A stretch of 64,000 nt of DNA from Neisseriaceae bacterium CLB008 (GTDB taxonomy: Bacteria > Pseudomonadota > Gammaproteobacteria > Burkholderiales > Neisseriaceae): assembly GCA_041228285.1 (NCBI GenBank), contig CP166133.1:1116001-1180000 (forward strand). The letters are read 5' to 3'. Every line of letters begins with the position of its first letter. Position 1 is the first letter of the stretch. Of this stretch, positions 1 to 8,661 are shown one piece after another. The notes beneath the pieces were generated by a model, which saw nothing but the letters and a program-made list of their open reading frames with translations, was not told the DNA's origin and did not search any database. The position numbers and the translations under genes were made by a program.

Positions 1-694
1 GTGCAAAGCGGTCGGCCGCGCGGTTGGTGCCCGGTAGCATGACGGTGCCGCCAATTTGTTTCCAGTATTGGTTAAGCGCCAGCTGCTGGTCGAATGTGGG
101 TGAATTGGTCATGACCTGATATTTAGGGCTGTGATGAATGACCTGCTTGCCGTTGATGTATTCGACAATGGCGCTGTCACCGCTGCTGTCTGAAATCGAC
201 AGATGCAAAGTCGCCAAACGTTTTTCGCCCGGCACAGCGTCGGTGATGACGATGAACGGTTCTTTTTCCAGCGCCTTCACGGTTTCGGCCACGGTGGCGA
301 AATTATCTAGAACATATTGTGCCCAAAGCGATAACGACAGCGTGGGCTTATTGGATTTTTTAGCATTAGGATATTCAGATTCCACCAACCACAATAGGTT
401 GGCATTGAGGCCTGCTTCGTTCACCCCGTCTGTGGTGGCAATGTCGTAGCCAGAAGCGATGACGCTACCGTATTTGGCCTGCCATTTGACTGATCGTGGG
501 CCGGCGTTGCCGTCGCGCTGTATGCCTTGCGGCAAAATCCAAATATTGGTGCCGACGTCGGTTTTCCAATCCATAGAGCGGGCGGTGATGGTGTTATTGT
601 CTGGCCCTTGGTACACAAAGCGCGTGCAGGCAAAAGAAGGGGCCGTGGCCAAAAGTGCCAAAGAGGTGGCCAGTACGATGGTTTTTTTTAACAT
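1..694 (-). CDS. Choloylglycine hydrolase (linear amide C-N hydrolase) family protein, exported, 3' end outside window
   Basis: The frame from an ATG at 694 stays open to the left edge (231 codons), so this is the N-terminal part of a normally 330-360 residue enzyme. AAGGA lies just upstream of the ATG. Residues 1-22 form a signal peptide ending SFA; cleavage there would expose Cys23 (CTRFVYQG), the N-terminal nucleophile expected of this Ntn-hydrolase family. RSMDW and NEAGLNANLLWL further on match the conserved substrate-pocket and NExGL motifs. The family hydrolyses linear amides such as conjugated bile salts, penicillin V or N-acyl homoserine lactones; the substrate cannot be told from the sequence. 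A periplasmic location is inferred from the signal peptide. Confidence 0.85.
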   Translation of the reverse strand, partial: MLKKTIVLATSLALLATAPSFACTRFVYQGPDNNTITARSMDWKTDVGTNIWILPQGIQRDGNAGPRSVKWQAKYGSVIASGYDIATTDGVNEAGLNANLLWLVESEYPNAKKSNKPTLSLSLWAQYVLDNFATVAETVKALEKEPFIVITDAVPGEKRLATLHLSISDSSGDSAIVEYINGKQVIHHSPKYQVMTNSPTFDQQLALNQYWKQIGGTVMLPGTNRAADRFA

Positions 695-730
695 GAATCA
701 TCCTTTTACTTCTGGTTTTAAGAGGGTTTA

Positions 731-1519
731 TTAGCGCAGCTGCAGGCTTAAACCAATGACTGGGCCACTTTCTTTAATGTCCCAGATGAAATTGCCTTGT
801 TCATGTTTCTGATCGATGACGCGGTAACCTAGGCGTAGATTAGTCGGCCGATCAAACAGTTTGGTTCGGTAGCCTAGATAGGCTTGATAACCTTTGCTGT
901 GGCGGCTGCCGACGTCGACTTGCCCCGCGACGTTCCAGCGTGGATTAACGTCGACTAAAAAGCGGGTGCCGATGAAGGGCTCGCTCCAGGAGGCGGAGCG
1001 ATTAGCCTCTTTGGTTAGGCCCATGGCGCTGGCCTTAAGGTCGGCGGTGACGCTGGTAAAATGCATCCCTACGGTGGGCTCCAGCACAAAGCGCAGGCCT
1101 TGATCGTTGCTGCCGCTGTCCCAGGCGGTGGCATAAATGCCTACGCTGGTGCGGTCTAATTTGGTTTTTAACTGGGTATGGGCAGGGCCGACCTGCTCCT
1201 TATTGCTGGTTTTAACGTATTGCTTGTCGATGTAGGCGCCCCAACGGCCTTTGGCCACGTCTAGGTAAGCCATATAGGCGCCATCAAGATTGTCCCAAGT
1301 ATCGGAAAAAGGCACATCGACTGATTGCTTAAGGGGCCCGATGGCGGCGTCGCCTTTAATCTTGGCGGCAAAGCCATACAGTGAGACATACACCTTGATC
1401 GGCTCTTCCTGAAAAGACGCTGCCGATGGGGTCGGCTCTGTCATCATCTGAGCCAGGCTCGTTGTGGGCAGGGCCGCTGCAAATATTAAGGCCAAAGTGG
1501 TGGAAGTGACAGGGGACAT
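731..1519 (-). CDS. Predicted outer-membrane beta-barrel protein (paralogue of 1920-2684)
   Basis: 262 residues with an N-terminal signal peptide (cleavage likely after SLA near residue 23). The mature part is built of alternating polar/hydrophobic strands with aromatic girdles (WSEPFIGTRF, WNVAGQVDVGSR, TNLRLGYRVIDQKH). This is the pattern of a small barrel with roughly eight to ten strands. The last residue is Arg rather than the usual Phe/Tyr, which is atypical for BamA recognition. Clearly homologous to the next gene over most of its length (shared VPFS, YLDV.KG.WG, RLGYR..(D/N)QKH). I do not recognise a named family. It lies 37 bp upstream of the choloylglycine-hydrolase-family start in the same direction, so co-transcription is possible. 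Confidence 0.6.
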   Translation of the reverse strand: MSPVTSTTLALIFAAALPTTSLAQMMTEPTPSAASFQEEPIKVYVSLYGFAAKIKGDAAIGPLKQSVDVPFSDTWDNLDGAYMAYLDVAKGRWGAYIDKQYVKTSNKEQVGPAHTQLKTKLDRTSVGIYATAWDSGSNDQGLRFVLEPTVGMHFTSVTADLKASAMGLTKEANRSASWSEPFIGTRFLVDVNPRWNVAGQVDVGSRHSKGYQAYLGYRTKLFDRPTNLRLGYRVIDQKHEQGNFIWDIKESGPVIGLSLQLR

Positions 1520-1919
1520 GATGGCGCTCTCTGAGTAATGAAGGTGTGTATTATTAAAACACTTGTTTTAATTAGTGATAAATATCAGCACAACGAAAAC
1601 CGACAGCGCCTCCGTCGTGGTCATATTATGCTGGATGCCAGTGGATTAGTGCAATAGCTTTATGGCCTTGAGGGCCTGAATAATGAAAATAGACGATGGT
1701 GTGTGGATTCTTTGTAGGGAGGTGCCAAGCGTAGCGTGTTCACCTGTAGGCAATAGCGACATGACCAAAGTATGAGCAGTAGATTTAATCCTTAGCATCA
1801 ACAGTGGGTAGGTGACGCTTTACCCACTATCACCACCGTGTTTACGCACCTAAAGCCCATGGGTCGCAACCCACTTTACACTTAACGTTGTTGCCAGCGT
1901 GGGCGTGATCCATCGACAG
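1520..1919. other. Intergenic region, no gene seen
   Basis: About 400 bases between the two paralogous barrel genes. It contains an 8-bp inverted repeat AGTGGGTA / TACCCACT at 1803-1810 and 1821-1828 with a 10-base loop and no T-run. This sits about 90 bp downstream of the minus-strand gene at 1920-2684 and could be a 3' hairpin. The AT-rich stretch at 1550-1590 probably holds the promoter of the 731-1519 gene. Nothing else is supported. Confidence 0.4.
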
Positions 1920-2684
1920 CTAGTGCAGCTGTACGCTGAAGCCCAACATCAGGCTTTTCTCATTCACGTCCCAAGTAAAGTCGTCTTTAATGTGTTTTTG
2001 ATTGAGGATGCGGTAGCCGAGGCGAACGTTCATCGGGCGATTGAAGAGTTCATCCCGATAGGCTATATAGCTGAGGTATTCTTTACTGCGGCGTGTGCCG
2101 ACGTTGGCCTGACCATAAAGAACCCAATGACGATTAAACTCATGCGCAAAACGTACGCCTAAGTAAGGTTCATGCCACGATGCAGTCCGTGAAAGCGTAT
2201 GGGTTTGGCCCATAAAGTCGGCGCTTAGGTCTACACCTACCTTGGTTTGATGCAGGCCAATGGTGGGGGCTAAGATGGTTTTGGCTGGACCTAGATGAGC
2301 GTTGTCACCCACGACGTTTACATAGGTACCGAGGCTGCGACGATCCATTTTGGCTTTTAGTTGAAAGTCGATGCCATACAGTTGATCGTCTACAGTGGCT
2401 TTAATGTATTGCTGGTCAAAATAAAGGCCCCAAGGGCCTTTGGACACATCTAGATACAAGGTGTGGGCCATTTTGATATGGTCTAAACTATTCGAGAAAG
2501 GCACGTCAAGTGAATAGCTTATGGGCAGCTTGGCTTCTGGATCTTGAGGTTGCCATTGGGTTGAAAAACCAAAGGCGTTGACATAGATTTTGAGGGGCTC
2601 TGCGTTAGGCGTTTGCGCCCAGCATAATGAAGAGAGGAGCGGCCAACAGAGGGTGCCGAATAATGCTTGAGCCGCAGTGTTCAT
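1920..2684 (-). CDS. Predicted outer-membrane beta-barrel protein (paralogue of 731-1519)
   Basis: 254 residues with a signal peptide ending near CWAQ (residue 24) and a barrel-like C-terminal half. Motifs such as WHEPYLGVRF, GQANVGTRRSK, NVRLGYRILNQKH and WDVNEKS align directly with the neighbouring paralogue, so the two arose by tandem duplication. The protein ends in LH, again without a terminal aromatic residue. Function unknown; surface or outer-membrane location is inferred from strand pattern only. Confidence 0.55.
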   Translation of the reverse strand: MNTAAQALFGTLCWPLLSSLCWAQTPNAEPLKIYVNAFGFSTQWQPQDPEAKLPISYSLDVPFSNSLDHIKMAHTLYLDVSKGPWGLYFDQQYIKATVDDQLYGIDFQLKAKMDRRSLGTYVNVVGDNAHLGPAKTILAPTIGLHQTKVGVDLSADFMGQTHTLSRTASWHEPYLGVRFAHEFNRHWVLYGQANVGTRRSKEYLSYIAYRDELFNRPMNVRLGYRILNQKHIKDDFTWDVNEKSLMLGFSVQLH

Positions 2685-2846
2685 ATTGAATGAATGTCTA
2701 TAATGATTTGATTTATACTAGTTTAATTAATTCAGCGTCCTTTGAATAGCGCCATGCGGTTGCCCGCACGAATTTGTGTGGCATCTAGGCCTTGATTTGA
2801 CGGTAAACCTCTGATTAAGGCTGGCGGGCTTTGTCTAAATTGTGGC

Positions 2847-3428
2847 TTAAAGGGTGTCAGGGTGATGTTGTTTAATGATGCTGTACACCGTGGTTCGGGA
2901 AACATTATATTGTTTGGCCAGTTGAGTGATGCTGGTTTTTTGGGCCTGAATGTCGCGTAGCAAGGTGTGTATTTCAGCAGGGCTTAGCTTGGGCCGACGA
3001 CCGCCGACACGGCCCCTGGCTTTGGCTGCGGCTAATCCAGCAAAGGTGCGCTCTCGGATGAGGTTACGCTCAAATTCGGCCAAGGCCGCAAAAACGTGAA
3101 AAATCAACTTACCGGTATTGCTGTGGGTGTCAATTTTTTCGGTGAGGCTTTCAAAATTAATCTGGTTTTTTTCCAGTTCTCCAATGATGTTGACCAGGTC
3201 GCGTACGCTGCGGCCAAGGCGGTCTAAACGCCAAACCACCAGCGTGTCACCAGGCTTTAAACTATTTAAGCATTGATTCAGCACTTTTCTTTGTGCGTTT
3301 TTACCGCTGGCGATTTCGGTAAAGAGCTGGTCGCAACCGGCCTTCATTAATGCATCTTGCTGTAGATTAAGGGTTTGATCTTGGGTTGAGATGCGGGCAT
3401 AGCCGTAGCGATAGGTTTTTACTTGCAT
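2847..3428 (-). CDS. Serine recombinase (resolvase/invertase family)
   Basis: 193 residues. The resolvase catalytic domain occupies roughly residues 5-145, with the nucleophile Ser14 in GYARISTQDQ and the arginine motif VVWRLDRLGRS. The long E helix reads FHVFAALAEFERNLIRERT. A C-terminal helix-turn-helix follows (SITQLAKQYNVSRTTVYSI). Length and architecture match Tn3 resolvases and Hin/Gin-type DNA invertases. A second, clearly related copy lies at 59700-60308 in the same orientation. No transposase is adjacent and I could not identify a res or inverted-repeat target site, so the DNA segment it acts on is unknown. Confidence 0.9.
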   Translation of the reverse strand: MQVKTYRYGYARISTQDQTLNLQQDALMKAGCDQLFTEIASGKNAQRKVLNQCLNSLKPGDTLVVWRLDRLGRSVRDLVNIIGELEKNQINFESLTEKIDTHSNTGKLIFHVFAALAEFERNLIRERTFAGLAAAKARGRVGGRRPKLSPAEIHTLLRDIQAQKTSITQLAKQYNVSRTTVYSIIKQHHPDTL

Positions 3429-4010
3429 TAAGAGTCTCTGTAGGCGTGATGTTGTTTTTATCGGAGGGCTAAAAAAGTAGGGCCGCTGGTCGGCCCTGTG
3501 GTCGATGTTGCTGCCGCGATACGCGCTGTTTACAACAGTGGATAAAGCGCTTTAATCATGGGCGAGCATGACCATGAAGTGTGCTGTTTCAATGGTTCGA
3601 TTGATGGGTGTGAATCATGAGCTGATGCTTATAGGCCTTGCTTCATTTGGTGATGTGGTCTTGTGTGAGTCTGTGTTTTTATTGCCACTGGGTGATTATA
3701 GGGGTTTTTAAGCGATGAGGCATTAAATGGACGGTTTATGCTGATGGCTTGTTACTTTAGAGCGACATGCTGTGCCTGGCCCGTCCCTATAAGAGTCAAC
3801 ACACTGTGTTTGTAGGGAGAATCTTCAGGCTTCTTAATGTCAATTGTGTTTACCGTGAGCTTAAACGGGTCATGATGCACCTAGGATTCATAATGGGTGC
3901 TGATAGGGTAGGGGCGATATCAGGATGTGTACGATTGATTGGCTGGGATTGACAATAGGCCTATTTAATAACGATAATGCGAACAATTATTATTAAGGCT
4001 GCTGAATCAG
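3429..4010. other. Intergenic region between recombinase and fecI-like gene
   Basis: About 580 bases carrying divergent promoters. The only interpretable signal is the Fur-like site just before 4011 (listed separately). A short open frame at 3767-3952 has no ribosome binding site or recognisable protein and is not called. Confidence 0.4.
3973..3991 (+). promoter_or_regulatory. Putative Fur box upstream of sigma factor gene
   Basis: GATAATGCGAACAATTATT matches 14 of 19 positions of the Fur consensus GATAATGATAATCATTATC. It ends 19 bp before the start codon at 4011. Comparable sites precede the other two sigma factor genes in this window. Iron-repressed control is inferred. Confidence 0.65.
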
Positions 4011-4559
4011 ATGTTATCGAACGAAACAAAGCCTACGGGCATGAGCCCGAAGCAATGGGATCAGTTTTATCGCGCTCATTGTCCGTGGTTAATTAAGATT
4101 GTCTGCCGCTATTCGGGCTGTCGTTTTGTGGCAGAAGACATTAGCCATGATACCTTTTTAAAGGTATTGGTTCAGGCAAGCCCGTCGGTGGTGCGTGGTT
4201 TAGCGCAAAACCCCAAGGGTTTTTTGCGTTCGATGGCCAAGCATTTACTCATCGATAAGATTCGCCGAGACCTAGTGGAACAGAGTTATTGGGATAGTCT
4301 ACAGGCCTTTCATCTGAATGTATCTGATTATCAGCTAGATGAGCATGTAGCGGCCATTGAGGCCTTATCAAAGCTGTCTCAAGCGCTGGAAGCCTTGCCG
4401 CATTTAGAGCAAAGCGCTTTTTTATTGTATTACATTGACGATCTGAAACATCAAGACATTGCCGAACGTTTAGCGGTGTCTGTCTCGACGGTTCGTCGTG
4501 CGATTGCCCGCTGCATGATGAACTGCTACCACTTATATTATGAGTCTGAGCCTTCTTAA
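4011..4559 (+). CDS. FecI-type ECF sigma factor (module 1)
   Basis: 182 residues. Sigma-70 region 2 lies at about residues 15-85 (HCPWLIKIV, AEDISHDTFLKVL, LIDKIRRDLVEQSYW) and region 4 at about 115-175 (ALPHLEQSAFLLYYIDDLKHQDIAERLAVSVSTVRRAIARCM). These are typical of iron-starvation FecI/PvdS/FpvI sigma factors, which direct transcription of a cognate TonB receptor after a surface signal passes through FecR. The stop codon abuts the ATG of the FecR-like gene, so the two are translationally coupled. Paralogues lie at 13025-13558 and 32180-32710. Confidence 0.92.
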   Translation: MLSNETKPTGMSPKQWDQFYRAHCPWLIKIVCRYSGCRFVAEDISHDTFLKVLVQASPSVVRGLAQNPKGFLRSMAKHLLIDKIRRDLVEQSYWDSLQAFHLNVSDYQLDEHVAAIEALSKLSQALEALPHLEQSAFLLYYIDDLKHQDIAERLAVSVSTVRRAIARCMMNCYHLYYESEPS

Positions 4560-5594
4560 ATGGCCTCTTCATCCCCCTCTCATGCCCAAATAGAAGCCGC
4601 TATTCAGTGGCATCTTTACTTTCAAGAGCATGCGGATGTGCCGTCGGCTCATCCCGCATTTCAAGCTTGGCTGCAGGCCGATGTGCATCATGCCTTGGCC
4701 TGGCAGCGCATCCAGCACATCTATGGCCATTGGCAAAAGGTACCGAAACAGGCGCTGTCACAACCGGTGGCCCAGTTAGCCCAATTGCGTCAACGTCCCC
4801 ATACGTTTGTGGCGGTTTGCGAGTATTGGGGGCAGCGAGTCAAAACCAAAAAAGGTTTGTTGGCCGTATTGTTGATGCTGTTTGGTGGTTTTTTGGGTTT
4901 GCAGCAATGGTCTGCGTGGACGCCGGGGGCTGATTACGTCACGGATGTGGGCGAGGTGAAGGTGGTCAAACTTGAAGACGGTAGTGAATTGACTTTGTCG
5001 GGTGCTTCGGCAGTGAAGATACGCTTTACCGCCCAAGAGCGGCTGATTGAGCTACAGCGAGGCCGCTTGCTCATTAACGTGGCAAAGCAGGCTAATAGAC
5101 CTTTATGGGTGACGACGGATCAGGGTCGGGCTCAGGCGATGGGGACGATTTTTTCTGTAGAGCAACTGCCAGAACAGCAGACAGAGGTGATTGTGCTGGA
5201 GTCTAAAGTGAACGCCTGTGCTGATCAGGGTGTGGGGGGCGATGCCGTGCCCGCTTGTGTTCTGTTGACTGAAAATCAGCGCGTGCGGCTCTTGCCACAA
5301 GGGCTAGGGTTGGTTTCAGGTATTGATGCTGAAGCCGAAGCATCTTGGACCAAGGGATTGATCACGGCCACTGATATGCCGTTGTCGGCTTTGTTGGCGA
5401 CGCTCAATCAGCATCATGCGGGGCAAATTCAATATGACGCACAACAGCTGGCGCCTTATCTGGTGTCGGGTGTGTATGCCCTGAATGATCCAGAAGCGAC
5501 CTTGGCAGCCATTAGCCTGATTCAGCCTATTCGGGTGCGGCGGATAACCGAAGGGCTGTTTTTTGTAGATATTGATCCTCGTAAAATCAAATAA
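4560..5594 (+). CDS. FecR-type transmembrane sigma regulator (module 1)
   Basis: 344 residues; the ATG directly follows the sigma factor stop codon. The cytoplasmic N-terminal segment (about residues 8-60, AIQWHLYF...AWQRI) is the DUF4880-type sigma-binding region. A single membrane helix follows near residues 98-116 (GLLAVLLMLFGGFLGL). The periplasmic FecR domain (VTDVGEVKVVKLEDGSELTL) and a C-terminal signalling part come last. In this family the periplasmic part binds the STN domain of the cognate receptor and then releases or activates the sigma factor. The receptor gene follows at 5680. Confidence 0.9.
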   Translation: MASSSPSHAQIEAAIQWHLYFQEHADVPSAHPAFQAWLQADVHHALAWQRIQHIYGHWQKVPKQALSQPVAQLAQLRQRPHTFVAVCEYWGQRVKTKKGLLAVLLMLFGGFLGLQQWSAWTPGADYVTDVGEVKVVKLEDGSELTLSGASAVKIRFTAQERLIELQRGRLLINVAKQANRPLWVTTDQGRAQAMGTIFSVEQLPEQQTEVIVLESKVNACADQGVGGDAVPACVLLTENQRVRLLPQGLGLVSGIDAEAEASWTKGLITATDMPLSALLATLNQHHAGQIQYDAQQLAPYLVSGVYALNDPEATLAAISLIQPIRVRRITEGLFFVDIDPRKIK

Positions 5595-5679
5595 TTAGGA
5601 TTTAAAAGGCGTTTTGCTGAACAACTTGTGTGGGCTCAAACGTTAAATAAGTATGAGCTTTTTATATGAGGTAGCACAC

Positions 5680-8556
5680 ATGTTGGATCAGCAAAACAAA
5701 CTAAAAATGAGTTTCTTAGTGGTGTGGGGTGCATTGGCCCTTGGGCCGTCCCCCACGGTTCAGGCTCAAACGCCTATCACCCATAGCTATGTGATTCCTG
5801 CCGGCCAACTGGGTGCGGCGATTCAGAAATTTGCTCGCGACAGTGGCGTGGTGATTTCTTTTGATGGCGCCATCGTTAAGGGCCTGAAAACCAGCGGCCT
5901 ACAGGGGGCATATGGTTTTGAAGCAGGGCTGTCGCAATTACTTCGAGGCCATTCTTTAACGTGGGTGGGTGGTCAGGGCGTGTACACGATTCAAGCCCGA
6001 CCTGAGTCGCCAGCTGGCGGTGAGTCTGCCGCAGCCGGCCAGGGGGCACGCTTAGAAGATGTGGTGGTGATTGGTTCGTCAGCGAATAAGCAGAATGCTG
6101 TGTATCAGGGCGCATCGTCTAGCGTTTATTTAAACGAGCAAGAGTTAGGACGGTTTTCTCGCGTCAGTCCGTCTGATATTTTGAACGGGATTGCCGGCGT
6201 TGAAACCGGCGACAGCCGCAATGGCGGCGCTTTGGACGTAAACATTCGTGGCATACAAGGTATGGGACGGGTGGCGGTAACCGTTGACGGTAGCCAGCAA
6301 GCTTTGGAAACTTATCGTGGCTATGGCGGTACTCAAAACAGAAGCTATATCTCAGCTGATTTGATCAGTGAGGTCACCGTGGAGAAGGGCGCCAGCACCA
6401 AGCCAGGTGGCGCGGGTGCCATCGGTGGGGTGGTGGCGATGAACACCATCGGGGTAAAAGACATTGTCAAAGAAGGCCAAAATAGTGGCGTGCGCCTAAC
6501 TGGAAACCTGTGGAGCAACAGCACCAGCGTCGACTTAAGCCAGATCGGTCAAAACGACAGCATGGCCAGCGTGGGCAAAATGCCTGGTGGTTTTAATGAC
6601 GGGCATGGTCGTTCCGGTAGTGTAGCCGTGGCGCACAAAGGTGATGGATTTGACGTCGTGGCGGCTTATGCACGTCAGCGCCAAGGCAATTACTATGCGG
6701 GTAAAAAGGGCGAAGATCGTTATCCTCAACTCAATTGGGTATACCGTGCCAATGAAGAAGTCATGAATACCTCGAACAGTAATGAATCGGTGCTGTTAAA
6801 AACCACGCTTAGGCCCACAGATGAGCAAACTTTGGCGCTGACCTATCGGTATTTCGATGGCGAGTTTGGCGAAATTATGGGCTCGGCGCTGTATCGCGGT
6901 AATGGTGAGCGCATTCCCCAATGGCCCATTGGCAGCATGCGCATGAATACTTATACCGCCAACTATGGCTATGTTTCTGCCGATCATTCCTGGCTAGATG
7001 TTAAGGCCAACCTGTGGCTGACCAAGGCGAAAAATAAGCAAATGAATGCAGGTCCGGTGGCGCCTGAGTCACAAACCTCTGAGATCGGCACCGACTACCG
7101 TTGGTCTAGCCTCAATAATCAGCGTTGGGGGTTTGACTTTGCCAACGACGCCGTATTTGATACGCGCTGGGGCGAATTGACGTGGACTTTAGGCGGCTCA
7201 TATCTGGAAGAGGACATTCGGCCGCATAATGTCCTCATCACTCAAGATGACATCAACAATAATCAGCATGTGCGCGATGCCAAGCGTAAAGAGCTCAGTT
7301 TCTTGTCACAATTACAGTATAAGCCAACCGATAAGCTCACTTTAGAAGTGGGCGGGCGCTATACTCGGTTTAAGAATAAAGACCGTAACCGCATGGTGAA
7401 CCGTACCAGCGTGTATTCGGATGACCCGTATAAAAAAGTGTGGTTAACCATTAAGTCTGAACATGGCTACACGCGTGCGGGTTCGATTGCGTGGTATGCA
7501 ACTGAGCAGGGCGATTATCGGGCTGAGGATAATCCAGGCGAGCGCATCATGAGTGGTGACAGCAAGGATATTTTGATTCAGGCCTATGGTGGTCCCTATA
7601 CCTTAGCCGAGCTAGAGCAACGTTACGGCGGTAAGGTGGTGAGCTATAGCGTGGATAGAGACGAAATTGAGGGGGATTTCTTGGGCTATCGCTATGAGGC
7701 AGAAGAGCCGCTCACCTACAGCGGCGATGAATTTGCACCCTTTGCCAGCATTCGCTATCAGCTGCTGCCATCTGCCCATGTCTATGCCAATTATAAGGAA
7801 GCCATTCGCGTACCGGGCCTGTTTGAAACCACATTGGGCATGGGTGCTGGGGTGGATCCGAGTAACCAAAACCTACGCCCCGAGCGTTCGAAAAGCTGGG
7901 AGATCGGTGCGGCGGCATATCGCCAAAACTTCTTGCGTTTTGATGATCAAGCCAATATTAAAGTGGCTTACTTTAAAACCAATATTCATGATTACATCGC
8001 CCGCTACTATACGGATTCATTGAAGATGTATAATAGTGAAAGTTTTAAAGTGTCTGGCATGGAGTTACAGCTAAACTATGATGCGGGTGGTTTTTTTGCC
8101 GACTTAGCCGCCACTAAGTACTTTAAAGCTCAAACCTGTGACAAAACCGTGGCTGCTTTTTTACGACAGTATGAAGCCTATGTGCCCGACTGTACCGATG
8201 GGGGCTTTAGAGGCTCGTATGTGAACACGCAAAATCCGCCTAAAACAACGGTGGTGTTGACCGCAGGGGTACGTGCCTTAAATGAAAAGCTGACTTTAGG
8301 TACGCGCCTGACCAAAACCAGTGGGCCATTACACGATTTGAATCAATCATGGCAGGCGCAGACAACGACCATCCAAATCAAGTATGAGCCGGTGACGGTG
8401 GTGGACGTGTTTGCCAGCTATCAGATTAACGACAGTTCATCGTTTAATTTCTCGATTGATAACCTCACCAATCGCTATTATCTAGACCCTTTAGCGCAAA
8501 CGTTGATGCCGGCACCCGGGCGTAATTACCGCCTCGGGTTTAGCCATAAGTTTTAA
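5680..8556 (+). CDS. TonB-dependent outer-membrane receptor with STN signalling domain (module 1)
   Basis: Start chosen at 5680 because GAGGT sits a few bases upstream; an earlier ATG at 5653 lacks such a site. About 958 residues: a signal peptide ending VQAQ, then an STN domain (SYVIPAGQLGAAIQKFARDSG through VGGQGVYTIQA). A plug domain follows (EDVVVIGSS, NIRGIQGMGRVAVTVDG, VEKGASTKPGGAGAIGG), then a 22-strand-type barrel ending in Phe (YRLGFSHKF). The STN domain and the upstream FecI/FecR pair mark a transducer receptor. Overall layout resembles the haemoglobin/transferrin/lactoferrin receptor subclass; the ligand is not determinable here. Much closer to the receptor at 28184-31078 than to the one at 8662-11919. 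Confidence 0.9.
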   Translation: MLDQQNKLKMSFLVVWGALALGPSPTVQAQTPITHSYVIPAGQLGAAIQKFARDSGVVISFDGAIVKGLKTSGLQGAYGFEAGLSQLLRGHSLTWVGGQGVYTIQARPESPAGGESAAAGQGARLEDVVVIGSSANKQNAVYQGASSSVYLNEQELGRFSRVSPSDILNGIAGVETGDSRNGGALDVNIRGIQGMGRVAVTVDGSQQALETYRGYGGTQNRSYISADLISEVTVEKGASTKPGGAGAIGGVVAMNTIGVKDIVKEGQNSGVRLTGNLWSNSTSVDLSQIGQNDSMASVGKMPGGFNDGHGRSGSVAVAHKGDGFDVVAAYARQRQGNYYAGKKGEDRYPQLNWVYRANEEVMNTSNSNESVLLKTTLRPTDEQTLALTYRYFDGEFGEIMGSALYRGNGERIPQWPIGSMRMNTYTANYGYVSADHSWLDVKANLWLTKAKNKQMNAGPVAPESQTSEIGTDYRWSSLNNQRWGFDFANDAVFDTRWGELTWTLGGSYLEEDIRPHNVLITQDDINNNQHVRDAKRKELSFLSQLQYKPTDKLTLEVGGRYTRFKNKDRNRMVNRTSVYSDDPYKKVWLTIKSEHGYTRAGSIAWYATEQGDYRAEDNPGERIMSGDSKDILIQAYGGPYTLAELEQRYGGKVVSYSVDRDEIEGDFLGYRYEAEEPLTYSGDEFAPFASIRYQLLPSAHVYANYKEAIRVPGLFETTLGMGAGVDPSNQNLRPERSKSWEIGAAAYRQNFLRFDDQANIKVAYFKTNIHDYIARYYTDSLKMYNSESFKVSGMELQLNYDAGGFFADLAATKYFKAQTCDKTVAAFLRQYEAYVPDCTDGGFRGSYVNTQNPPKTTVVLTAGVRALNEKLTLGTRLTKTSGPLHDLNQSWQAQTTTIQIKYEPVTVVDVFASYQINDSSSFNFSIDNLTNRYYLDPLAQTLMPAPGRNYRLGFSHKF

Positions 8557-8574
8557 GCTTCAGCAACAGTACCG

Positions 8575-8603
8575 CCGCCCATCTTTTGATGGGCGGTTTT
8601 TAT
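8575..8603 (+). terminator. Rho-independent terminator of module 1
   Basis: CCGCCCATC at 8575-8583 pairs perfectly with GATGGGCGG at 8588-8596 around a TTTT loop, followed by TTTTTATT. It lies 18 bp after the receptor stop codon. Confidence 0.9.
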
Positions 8604-8610
8604 TGGGCCC

Positions 8611-8645
8611 AAAAAAGCCTAGAGGCGTCGTATCGTGACGCCTCT
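8611..8645 (-). terminator. Rho-independent terminator of module 2
   Basis: On the minus strand AGAGGCGTC / GACGCCTCT (8621-8629 and 8637-8645) forms a 9-bp stem followed by a T-run (A at 8611-8616 on the plus strand). It lies just past the stop of the minus-strand receptor gene, back to back with the terminator of module 1. Confidence 0.85.
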
Positions 8646-8661
8646 GGGCGATGGCTAATGC

